Shown here in pieces: positions 8,175 through 16,097 of a DNA stretch of 64,000 nucleotides (its first letter is position 1; every line of letters starts with the position of its first letter). A program made the position numbers and the translations under genes. The notes under the pieces were generated by a model, which was given only the letters and a program-made list of their open reading frames with translations, was not told the DNA's origin and did no database searches. Source of the DNA: Candidatus Opimibacter skivensis (GTDB lineage: Bacteria > Bacteroidota > Bacteroidia > Chitinophagales > Saprospiraceae); NCBI GenBank assembly GCA_016722045.1, contig JADKGY010000001.1, positions 1,550,001 through 1,614,000 on the forward strand, read 5' to 3'.

Positions 8175-8885
8175 CTATGTTTTACTAAAATACATTTCCG
8201 GATGATGCCGGATCGATAGCCATTCAATAGAAAGAGCTGTAATGATATTGAGCATCAGGCCGGGAATGATACTTCCTGTATCCAGGACCATATAACAAGC
8301 CAGGGCTCCATAAAAAATAGAAAAGAAAGAAACACGATTGCGCTTAAAATAATGAGTCAACGCGTACATCCCCGTGCAAGCCAGAATCGCCAATGCATCA
8401 GGAAGATGAAAACGCAGCGACTGGAATAAAAGTCCCCTGTAGAAAAACTCGTAAGCAACGAGATAAAGTATCCACCAAATGGCACTCCACACAAATATCC
8501 CGGGTCTCCAGAATCGTATACGCACTTCAGGAAATTGCTCAAGACTCGAAGATTTTTTTGTCGAGATAAAATTGACAATTAATACAATGGGAACTATACC
8601 TAATAGCCATAAACTCACTTTATGATTCCAATGAAAATAAATATTCAAATCAGAAAGTAATGGCCTGTTCAACAACCCTGTGCATTTAATGATGTACAAT
8701 GGTATCAATCCATAGATGACAGCGCCAAGAATCCGCCGTCTGAAAATCCGACTTACATAAGGTGGATTAGCATCATACAGCACCTGGAAACGGACAGGCA
8801 ATAACAACGATGTCGACAGCATGTACCAAATGATAAATCCAAGTGATGCTGTCAGAAGTGTGAGGATTAAAAATTTATCTTCCAT
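8175..8885 (-). CDS. CPBP (CAAX/Abi) family membrane protein with degenerate motifs
   Basis: This 236-residue polytopic membrane protein has about seven hydrophobic segments. The segment AYEFFYRGLLFQSL (144-157) resembles motif 1 of CPBP intramembrane metalloproteases, normally EExxxR. Here the first Glu is Tyr145, with Glu146 and Arg150 kept. Motif 2 is recognisable (MYALTH, H178). In motif 3 the usual HxxxN reads GLMLN (G209, N213), so one metal ligand is missing. It may be a non-proteolytic family member. It lies 22 bases upstream of the lactone-oxidase-like flavoprotein. Confidence 0.65.
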   Translation of the reverse strand: MEDKFLILTLLTASLGFIIWYMLSTSLLLPVRFQVLYDANPPYVSRIFRRRILGAVIYGLIPLYIIKCTGLLNRPLLSDLNIYFHWNHKVSLWLLGIVPIVLIVNFISTKKSSSLEQFPEVRIRFWRPGIFVWSAIWWILYLVAYEFFYRGLLFQSLRFHLPDALAILACTGMYALTHYFKRNRVSFFSIFYGALACYMVLDTGSIIPGLMLNIITALSIEWLSIRHHPEMYFSKT

Positions 8886-9154
8886 TGATAATAATTAGAT
8901 AATGAAAGGAATAAAACTGTTCTAATTTATGGATTTTATTTTCCCTATTCTGAAGATTTCTATTCAACCCTTTTCGGGTTGTAAATACTCCTTTTCACAA
9001 TTTTCCGTGGATTGCACCTACAGATAGAAAGAATCTGTTAATCTCAGCCCTGAAAGGTTTGAATGTGTCTGTAGGCATCTGAAATCACCTGCCACATATT
9101 CCCATCTTTTTCAATACTTTTAAACCTCTAACGCTCATCCAAAAAAGTATCTCA
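8886..9154. other. Divergent intergenic region
   Basis: No gene is seen between the two divergent genes. It contains an inverted pair CACCTACAGATA / TGTCTGTAGGC (about 9016-9076) spanning AGCCCTGAAAGG, which looks like a dispersed intergenic element. No convincing -33/-7 pair was found. Confidence 0.4.
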
Positions 9155-12100
9155 ATGAAATTGTCCCTCTTCTCCTTTATAAGCACGACTATTTTGCTCT
9201 TTACGCTCCATCCTGCCCAGGCCCAATGGAGCAGACAATATCCCCTGCCCAAGCTCGAAGATGTCCTGGATATTGATGTCAGCGCAGACGGTTATGGCTT
9301 CGCTGTAGGCGCCAATGATCTCATCCTTCGTTCCCAGGCCGGCAATAATAAGTGGGATATGCTCCCTGGCTTTGGCGAAGGATGGCGTTTCGAAGCCGTA
9401 GATTATCTCGACGGGTCAGGCGGAAGCATAGCAGCTGCAGGTGGAGTTGGTCTCATCCTGACTATCGATAAAGGCAATAATTGGAATGCAATAGCTGATG
9501 CACCTATAGGCATCAAAGCGTTAAAAATTATTTCTCCCACGCATATCATTGTCGCAGCCACAGATGATGTATATGTATGGAATAATGCTACGTGGACACA
9601 TCTCAATGTACAGGCCACAGCAGCTTTTAAAGGCGCTTTTATTCTTGACGAACAGCACATCTGGGCATATACATTCACCACAAGTCCCACGATCTACTAT
9701 ACATCAAATGGAGGCACCAACTGGAATTCATCCGCTTCTGTACCAAAAGTAGATGTAGTGACTTTTTTTGATGCTCAAAACGGAATCGCTCTTGACGGCA
9801 GGAATGTATACAAATCAACAAATGGTGGGGCTGCATGGACCGAGATCGCTCCAAATGGCTTAAGCAATTCTGCTAATGATGTAGCCTTTGGTGCCACATC
9901 GAATGTATTAGTAGCGGCAACATTAAATGCGAAACCAAATATCTCCACGGATGGTGGCATGACCTGGAATGCAATCACAATACCCCTTGTCAATCAGCGC
10001 AGCCATTCTGTCACCGCCCTCTCCAACACAGAATTCTGGATAGGCAATGATTTAAGCGGGGTGATGCACAGTACCGATGGCGGCATGACCTGGGCAGAAA
10101 CCTGCGGCCCGACAAGAAACTTAATACAGGATGTCTATTTTGTCAATCGCAATACCGGATTTGCGATCGGTCAAAAAGGAATGTTACTTCGCACTGTAGA
10201 TGCCGGTGCCCATTGGGATAATATTTCATTTGGTAACAGATCTCACCTATGTATTTTCGGACTCAATGTCAATGATCTGTGGATAGGAACAAGCCAACGC
10301 ATTTTACATTCTGTCAATGCCGGTGACAACTGGACTGAAGCAATTATCTTTCCCGCTGGAAATATCAACGATATCCTTGCAATATCCCATGATCGCATTC
10401 TGGCGGCATCAACAACCGGCACGATTTACCTGAGCAAAAATGCAGGTATGACATGGGATTCAGTGTACAGCTCAGGACTTCAGATGAGATCGATAGCAAG
10501 AATTGATGATCAGCATTATATGGCTACAGGTTACAATGGCGTGATCGTACGCAGTGATGATCAGGGCCAGACCTGGCATTTAGTCACAATCCCCGAAGCC
10601 GGTCTTCAATACGAACAAAGTTTTTTCCTCAATGGAGAAGGATGGTTGATCACATCAAGCTTCAAAAGATCAATGTGGCATACGACTGATGGAGGTAACA
10701 CATGGGACACATTGGGCTTACCACTTGATCGTTTTTGGGATGGACTATATTTTATCACCCGTGATACCGGGGTCATCGTAGGCAGAACAGCGACAGAAGG
10801 AAGAGCATATCTTACATATGATGGAGGACATCACTGGCAACCCGGCTATATCACAGGGTATCCACTTTATGGTGCTACAGGCTCCCCGAATCCAAATGGA
10901 ACAGCATGGATTTTTGGATACGGATCGGATATAGAGAATCTGTTGTATTGCAATACACCTCCTTCAATAGGAAATTTCGTGGGTGATTTATTTCCATGTG
11001 AAAAAGATACTGTTTTGTATACATTGTCTTCTCAAAATGTTGATGAATTTACATGGCATTTTCCGCCCGGATGGGAGATTCTTGGAAATCCAAATAATGA
11101 TTCTTTAGAAGTTGTCATCGGAACGAATTCAGGCAACATTACAGTGTTGGGTTCAAATATTTGTGGTGAAACAGGTCAGCTTAGTAATAGCGTGAGTCCA
11201 AAAAAACTTCCGGTCATTCAAAATATCGTCGGCGATATTCATCCATGCCTTGGTTCAGTAGTCAATTATAGTGTAATCCAATCCAACGTGACTGATTTTG
11301 TATGGTCTGTTCCCGGTGATTGGTCGATACAGGGAAATTCAAATCAGTCTTCAATAATGGTTCTTGTAGGATCCATTGGCGGCTCTATCACTGTTCATGG
11401 ATCTAACTTATGCGGTACGACAATGACACAAGTTCATCCTGTATCAACATTCCCCCTTCCAACTATTTCACTGATTTCTGCAGAATTAGATCCGTGTCCG
11501 GGGGATACAGCTGATTATTTTATTCAGATAGACGCTAATCTTTCGTATTCATTGACCAGTGAAGGATTAGATGACTGGACATTGCTGAGTACTGCTCCGG
11601 GCGGTCATATTAAATTTATAGCCGGTACTGTACCGGGTGTGCTACACATTACGGCTATGAATGATTGCGGACCATCTGCTCCACTCACCTTAAATCTCGA
11701 TCCTGTATTTGTTCCACAAGTGACAATACTAAATACAGGAACGCAATTGATCGCAACTTCAGGCGGTGTTTCTTATCAATGGTTTTTGAATGGCCTGCCT
11801 CTTAGCGGCGCCACAAATGATACAATCACTCCAACGCTTGCAGGTACATATTCTGTGCTTGTTCTTTTTAATACAGGCTGTAAATCTTTTTCACTTCCTG
11901 TAGATGTGGTGATCAGCGGAACTTCAAATCCCTACTACTTACCGCTTAATGTCTACCCTGTTCCGGCAACAGACCAATTATTTATTTCCGGAATTAATGG
12001 TGAGTATACATTTAGTATAATTGATCTTTTAGGAAAAAGAATAACTACAGATAAAGCAAATGAAAATAAAATTCAGATCGGATATTTGACTGAAGGAATG

Positions 12101-12160
12101 TATTTGCTTAAAGTCGAACAGGAAGGACGTACATATCTCTCTAAGTTTATTCGAAATTAA
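9155..12160 (+). CDS. YCF48-like beta-propeller protein with T9SS sorting domain
   Basis: This 1,001-residue secreted protein has a signal peptide of about 23 residues (LLFTLHPAQAQW). Residues ~35-600 hold about ten repeats of the DGGxTW / NAGxxW type (DGGMTWNAI, DGGMTWAET, NAGDNWTE, DGGNTWDT), as in YCF48/Hcf136 and BNR-like propellers. Residues ~610-850 hold three PKD-like modules that each begin near a conserved Cys. A single-Ig-like segment (SYQWFLNGLPLSGA) follows. The last ~75 residues (VYPVPATDQLFISG ... GMYLLKVEQEGRTYLSKF) form a type A T9SS sorting domain, so it should be exported and surface-attached or released. Its ligand is unknown. The stop lies 14 bases before the methyltransferase start. 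Confidence 0.88.
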   Translation: MKLSLFSFISTTILLFTLHPAQAQWSRQYPLPKLEDVLDIDVSADGYGFAVGANDLILRSQAGNNKWDMLPGFGEGWRFEAVDYLDGSGGSIAAAGGVGLILTIDKGNNWNAIADAPIGIKALKIISPTHIIVAATDDVYVWNNATWTHLNVQATAAFKGAFILDEQHIWAYTFTTSPTIYYTSNGGTNWNSSASVPKVDVVTFFDAQNGIALDGRNVYKSTNGGAAWTEIAPNGLSNSANDVAFGATSNVLVAATLNAKPNISTDGGMTWNAITIPLVNQRSHSVTALSNTEFWIGNDLSGVMHSTDGGMTWAETCGPTRNLIQDVYFVNRNTGFAIGQKGMLLRTVDAGAHWDNISFGNRSHLCIFGLNVNDLWIGTSQRILHSVNAGDNWTEAIIFPAGNINDILAISHDRILAASTTGTIYLSKNAGMTWDSVYSSGLQMRSIARIDDQHYMATGYNGVIVRSDDQGQTWHLVTIPEAGLQYEQSFFLNGEGWLITSSFKRSMWHTTDGGNTWDTLGLPLDRFWDGLYFITRDTGVIVGRTATEGRAYLTYDGGHHWQPGYITGYPLYGATGSPNPNGTAWIFGYGSDIENLLYCNTPPSIGNFVGDLFPCEKDTVLYTLSSQNVDEFTWHFPPGWEILGNPNNDSLEVVIGTNSGNITVLGSNICGETGQLSNSVSPKKLPVIQNIVGDIHPCLGSVVNYSVIQSNVTDFVWSVPGDWSIQGNSNQSSIMVLVGSIGGSITVHGSNLCGTTMTQVHPVSTFPLPTISLISAELDPCPGDTADYFIQIDANLSYSLTSEGLDDWTLLSTAPGGHIKFIAGTVPGVLHITAMNDCGPSAPLTLNLDPVFVPQVTILNTGTQLIATSGGVSYQWFLNGLPLSGATNDTITPTLAGTYSVLVLFNTGCKSFSLPVDVVISGTSNPYYLPLNVYPVPATDQLFISGINGEYTFSIIDLLGKRITTDKANENKIQIGYLTEGMYLLKVEQEGRTYLSKFIRN

Positions 12161-12174
12161 TAAAAGAAATTCCT

Positions 12175-12981
12175 GTGACGGATCACAATTCTATTTTCAC
12201 CGGGTCCATACCGGAACATTATGATCATTACCTGGGCCCGATGTTCTTTGAGCCTTATGCAATTGAAGTAGCCAAACGGATTGATCCTTCGAAGGTAGAT
12301 GTCGCTCTTGAAATCGGTTGCGGGACAGGCCGTGTCACGCGGCATTTAAGAAAAGTACTGGCGAAACATACTAAACTCATCGCATCGGATATCAGCCCCG
12401 ATATGATGCTATTGGCCAAAGAACATCTAAAGGATCAGCATATTGAATGGGCCATCATCAATGCGCAGCAATTACCATTTGATGATGGCAGCATTGATCT
12501 CGTCGTTTGCTGTTTCGCATACATGTTTCTTGAGGACAAAGCCCAAGCCTTTGCTGAAGCATACCGTGTTTTAAAACCGGGAGGCATGTTAATATTTACG
12601 ACATGGGATAAATTGGAATACAATGAGGCCTCAAATGTATTCCGGCATATTGCAAAACCATATTTACCCGATCCTGTGCCTCCATCGTTTCGACTTCCTT
12701 TTATTTTCAATGATCATTATGTCATAAAGGAAATGTTGGAGACAGTAGGTTTCTTCACAATAAAAATTGAAAGTGTAGAGAAGAAATCTATTTGTCATTC
12801 TGCACATGAAGCTGCAATAGGACTTGCACGGGGAGGATCTTTATATCATGAGATCATGAAAAGCAATCCGCAATGGATAGAGGAGATCTGTGAAAAACTA
12901 GAGACGGAACTTGCTCATCAATTTGGTGATTCTCCCATGGTAGCGAGCATGAGAGCAGTGGTGTGCGAAACAATCAAGTGA
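12175..12981 (+). CDS. Class I SAM-dependent methyltransferase
   Basis: This 268-residue protein with a GTG start has motif I LEIGCGTG (45-52), an acidic post-motif (ASDISPDMM), and LPFDDGSIDLVVCCFA plus RVLKPGGMLIF, the Methyltransf_11/UbiE-like pattern. The substrate cannot be inferred. The start lies only 14 bases after the T9SS cargo gene, so it may be cotranscribed, though no functional link is obvious. The frame begins TDHNSIFTGSIPEHYD, a normal N-terminus for this family. Confidence 0.88.
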   Translation: MTDHNSIFTGSIPEHYDHYLGPMFFEPYAIEVAKRIDPSKVDVALEIGCGTGRVTRHLRKVLAKHTKLIASDISPDMMLLAKEHLKDQHIEWAIINAQQLPFDDGSIDLVVCCFAYMFLEDKAQAFAEAYRVLKPGGMLIFTTWDKLEYNEASNVFRHIAKPYLPDPVPPSFRLPFIFNDHYVIKEMLETVGFFTIKIESVEKKSICHSAHEAAIGLARGGSLYHEIMKSNPQWIEEICEKLETELAHQFGDSPMVASMRAVVCETIK

Positions 12982-13124
12982 TCAGGTGATCGGGTGATCA
13001 AAAGTTCAAGTGATTTTCTTCGCGCCTTTGCGAGAGATTATTTTTTCTTTCTCTGTGCGCATCTCCATTGCAAAACTTAATTTGCTTAAATTCATTATAA
13101 ATATTTTCTGGGTAATTAGCAATT

Positions 13125-14318
13125 ATGATCACAGTAGCTGAAGCATCCGACGTCATCTCAAATCATAGTCGCGACTTTGGAGTCGAAGATGTGAGTTTGC
13201 ATCAATCCACCGGACGCATCCTGCGGGAAGAAATCTATGCGGATCGCGACATGCCTCCATTTGATCGCGTATCGATGGATGGAATAGCTATTCGGTATGA
13301 GGCATTCGAAAATGAAACAAGAAAGTTTTTCATCACCGGTATGGCTGCTGCAGGTTCACCTCAAAAAACATTGATTGATCCGACACATTGTTTTGAAATC
13401 ATGACCGGATCAGTGACACCAATTGATGCAGACACCATTATTCCATACGAATGGCTCACCATCGAAAATGGAATAGCAACAATCATAAATGAAAATGTCA
13501 AATTAGGTCAGAACATCCATAGCAAAGGAATAGATCGTAAACAAGGTGATCTGCTCATTCCTGCAGGCAGGTTGATCTCCCCGTCGGAAATAGGAGTCAT
13601 GGCATCAGTTGGAAAAACCAAAGTTGCTGTAAGTCGTCTGCCGAGAGTGATCATCATCTCTACAGGCAATGAATTGATCACAATCGATCAGGCCCCTCTG
13701 CCCCATCAGGTAAGAATGAGTAATGTCCATCAATTGCAATCCTGTTTTCAACAATTAAAAATTGATGCAGAGAGATCTCATCTGCAGGATGATTATGATG
13801 CCATCACGTCAGCCCTTGAACGTTATATTTCTGCATATGATATCATCCTCATCAGCGGCGGCATCTCTGAAGGGAAATATGATTTCATTCCCACTGCGCT
13901 TGAATCACTTGGTGTTCAAAAACATTTTTACAAAGTAAAACAACGACCCGGCAAACCATTTTGGTTTGGCACACATCCGAAAGGTTGCACCGTTTTTGCT
14001 CTTCCCGGCAATCCTGTTTCTTCATTTCTTTGCTTCATCCGGTACATCAAACCCTGGCTTGAACTCTGTCTTCAAAAATCTCTTTCACTCCCACAGTTTG
14101 CAAAGCTTTCAGCGGACATCACCTTCACACCGAATCTTGTTTATTTCATGACTGTTCGCCTGCAGCAAAATGAAAGTTGTGAAATGCTTGCAATTCCTGC
14201 GGCTGGCCATGGTTCAGGTGATTACGCCAATCTTGTTGATGCAGATGCATTTATTGAATTGCCTGCGGATAGTGAGGCGTTTAAGACGGGGGAAGTGTTT
14301 GAGTATTTTCGATTTTAG
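13125..14318 (+). CDS. moeA: Molybdopterin molybdotransferase MoeA
   Basis: This 397-residue cytoplasmic enzyme inserts molybdate into adenylylated molybdopterin in the last step of Mo-cofactor synthesis. Family hallmarks are MPPFDRVSMDGIAIR (about 44-58), the MTGSVTPIDADTIIPYE segment (90-106), ISTGNEL (about 183-189) and ISGGISEGKYDF. ALPGNPVSSFLC and a C-terminal domain IV complete the fold. The length is normal. The mobA-like gene lies convergent downstream across a cluster of hairpins. No obvious molybdoenzyme gene is in the window; its targets must be elsewhere. Confidence 0.95.
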   Translation: MITVAEASDVISNHSRDFGVEDVSLHQSTGRILREEIYADRDMPPFDRVSMDGIAIRYEAFENETRKFFITGMAAAGSPQKTLIDPTHCFEIMTGSVTPIDADTIIPYEWLTIENGIATIINENVKLGQNIHSKGIDRKQGDLLIPAGRLISPSEIGVMASVGKTKVAVSRLPRVIIISTGNELITIDQAPLPHQVRMSNVHQLQSCFQQLKIDAERSHLQDDYDAITSALERYISAYDIILISGGISEGKYDFIPTALESLGVQKHFYKVKQRPGKPFWFGTHPKGCTVFALPGNPVSSFLCFIRYIKPWLELCLQKSLSLPQFAKLSADITFTPNLVYFMTVRLQQNESCEMLAIPAAGHGSGDYANLVDADAFIELPADSEAFKTGEVFEYFRF

Positions 14319-14387
14319 ATTTACGTAGCGTTCGCTTCGACTACGCTCAGCGAAAATATCATTCCATTTTTTTTTTAATATATAATA

Positions 14388-14595
14388 TTAGATGCAAACT
14401 TCGTTTGCATCTAATAGAAGGATCGTTAAGCTTAGGTTGTACCTAAGCTTTCGTGACAGCAAATTTCAGATTTGCGAATTAAAAGCATCGTTACGCAAAA
14501 CGGATTTTTGCGGACGCACAAACGTAGGTGCAACCTACGTTTAACAATTTGGTATTTTTAAAATTTGGCTTTGCCAATTTTTAAAAACTTAACGA
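14388..14595. repeat. Cluster of six short-loop hairpins between moeA and mobA
   Basis: Successive palindromes are: TTAGATGCAAAC/TTC loop (14388-14414), AAGCTTAGGT/TGT loop (14428-14450), GCAAAT (14459-14475), CGCAAAA (14494-14512), AAACGTAGGT/GCA loop (14520-14542), and an imperfect AAATTTGGC pair (14560-14585). Stems of 6-12 bp with mostly 3-base loops are unrelated in sequence, so this is not a simple tandem repeat. It may act as a bidirectional terminator for the convergent genes. Confidence 0.7.
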
Positions 14596-14640
14596 ATATA
14601 ATTTAATGTGATCAAAACCTTACATCCTTAAATTCAATCT

Positions 14641-15282
14641 CTACAAAGTATTTTCACCACTCAGCATCTTCTTCATCTTCATCACATCCTCCGGTGTATT
14701 CGCATTTCTCAGCACTTCAGGCCGTTCAGTCTTTATTTGCTTCGTATCTGAATTGATCAGTACTTTTCTCAGACAACTTCTTCCTTCACCTAGAAATTGC
14801 AATAAAAGTGGATACGCCCTGGGCTCCCATATCGTGATCATCGGCTCCGGAAAACCAGTAGCAGGATCATGATAGCAAGTGGCTATTTTTTCCGGATCAC
14901 GTTGGCTGATCAATTCGTTCAGAAAGGATTCATCGATAAGCGGTTGATCACATGCGACAGTCAACCAGGCCCGATTCGGATTTTGTCGAAATGCGGAGAG
15001 CACGCCGCCATAAGGACCCAGATCCAGAAAAGTATCCGGTATCACTCTGTAATCAATCTGTGGTATACGATCAGGATGACAGGATAGAAAAACATCAGGC
15101 ACAATTTTATGCACCAGTTGAAGCATATAATCCCGTTGCGCCATGCCATGATAAGACAGCATAGATTTATCCTCACCCATCCGGCTACTTTTACCGCCCG
15201 CAAGAACAAGGCCGTTTATATACGGCGTTGACCCTTCCCAGGAAGGCTTAACAAGCGGCGTATGTTTTTGATGCTCATTCAT
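14641..15282 (-). CDS. mobA: Molybdenum cofactor guanylyltransferase (MobA-like)
   Basis: This 213-residue nucleotidyltransferase has the signature LAGGKSSRMGEDK (27-39) that binds GTP. DLGPYGGVLSAF and TVACDQPLI (usually CDMP) carry the metal-binding Asp. It attaches GMP to molybdopterin to give the guanine-dinucleotide cofactor. An N-terminal extension of ~22 residues precedes the fold. Convergent with moeA, which supports the assignment. MobA and related NTP transferases are hard to separate by sequence alone, but the context favours Mo-cofactor synthesis. Confidence 0.85.
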   Translation of the reverse strand: MNEHQKHTPLVKPSWEGSTPYINGLVLAGGKSSRMGEDKSMLSYHGMAQRDYMLQLVHKIVPDVFLSCHPDRIPQIDYRVIPDTFLDLGPYGGVLSAFRQNPNRAWLTVACDQPLIDESFLNELISQRDPEKIATCYHDPATGFPEPMITIWEPRAYPLLLQFLGEGRSCLRKVLINSDTKQIKTERPEVLRNANTPEDVMKMKKMLSGENTL

Positions 15283-15311
15283 TAGTACTCCGAAGATAGT
15301 ACTTCCTTATC

Positions 15312-15343
15312 TTGATCACCGAATTCAAAAAAGGATACATTTA
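15312..15343 (+). promoter_or_regulatory. Candidate promoter (TTG-N21-TACATTTA)
   Basis: TTG at 15312-15314 and TACATTTA at 15336-15343 (one mismatch to TAnnTTTG) are separated by 21 bases, the Bacteroidota spacing. The ATG follows only two bases later, so the transcript would be leaderless or nearly so. Confidence 0.35.
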
Positions 15344-15345
15344 GG

Positions 15346-15771
15346 ATGAAAACACTTTTAAGTACACTCATATTTTTCCTGATGGGCCTGACCAGTATTT
15401 ATCCCCAGGATTATTCGCTCGTTGGCACCTGGCAGGGAACAAAGGATGGCGAAACCGGCAAATTTATTTTTGATAAAAAAGGATATGCGATCATGGATCA
15501 GGGCGGCGAAAAAATAGGGGGCAAAAAATACATCGCCCAGGGCATGACATTAAAAGTCATCTACGATGTCAACCCCACTACCGATCCAAAAACTATTGAT
15601 TTCATCATCAAAAAAGTTGACGATGATACTGAAATCACCCGCATGGTCGGTATCTATAAATTCGTCAATGAAAAAACTCTTATTTTAAATCTCAACACCT
15701 TAGACAAAGTTCGCCCACGAAAATTTGATCCGCATGGTGAAGATCAAATTGTACTATCGAAGATCAGGTAG
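15346..15771 (+). CDS. Secreted lipocalin-like small protein
   Basis: This 141-residue protein has a signal peptide (LIFFLMGLTSIYPQ). A G-x-W start follows (YSLVGTWQGTKDGETGKFIF), then alternating beta strands (GKKYIAQGMTLKVIYDVN, PKTIDFIIK, IYKFVNEKTLIL). The pattern resembles TIGR03067/lipocalin-like proteins common in Bacteroidota, which are probably periplasmic or exported. No catalytic residues are seen and the ligand is unknown. It is divergent from mobA and stands alone. Confidence 0.65.
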   Translation: MKTLLSTLIFFLMGLTSIYPQDYSLVGTWQGTKDGETGKFIFDKKGYAIMDQGGEKIGGKKYIAQGMTLKVIYDVNPTTDPKTIDFIIKKVDDDTEITRMVGIYKFVNEKTLILNLNTLDKVRPRKFDPHGEDQIVLSKIR

Positions 15772-15835
15772 AGGATATTCGCGCTACTTAAACCGATAGA
15801 AGAATCAAGATGCACTAATTAGCACACAACTCCAC

Positions 15836-16063
15836 TCCACGAAAAGAGGACGCGGCAGATTCAATAAGAAAATTTAAGATTAATTAAGATTTGAATTATC
15901 CCTGGTTATCCAGCGACTTTCTCACGTTCAATCTCACTTTGAAAAATACTTAAATCTTCCTAATTTCGGAAAATGATCCTGCTTTTTCATAACTAATCCG
16001 CGTCCTCTTTTTATTGATTAGCCCTTTCCGCCTTTTCTGCCTTTTCCGCCTTTTCCGCCCTTT
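15836..16063. repeat. Dispersed element bounded by GAGGACGCGG inverted ends, with word-repeat tail
   Basis: AAAAGAGGACGCGG (about 15841) and CCGCGTCCTCTTTTT (about 15999-16013) are inverted ends of a ~175-bp AT-rich segment containing AAGATTAATTAAGATTTG. It is followed by (CCTTTTCTGCC)n words at 16020-16060. Related heads lie at 661 and 18985. Confidence 0.65.
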
Positions 16064-16067
16064 TTAA

Positions 16068-16075
16068 TATATTTG
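16068..16075 (+). promoter_or_regulatory. Bacteroidota -7 element before the LodA-like gene
   Basis: TATATTTG fits TAnnTTTG and lies 22 bases before the ATG at 16098. The -33 region is occupied by pyrimidine word repeats with no TTG, so the promoter is incomplete or unusual. Confidence 0.4.
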
Positions 16076-16097
16076 AGAATCCTCAAGACTATTCATT

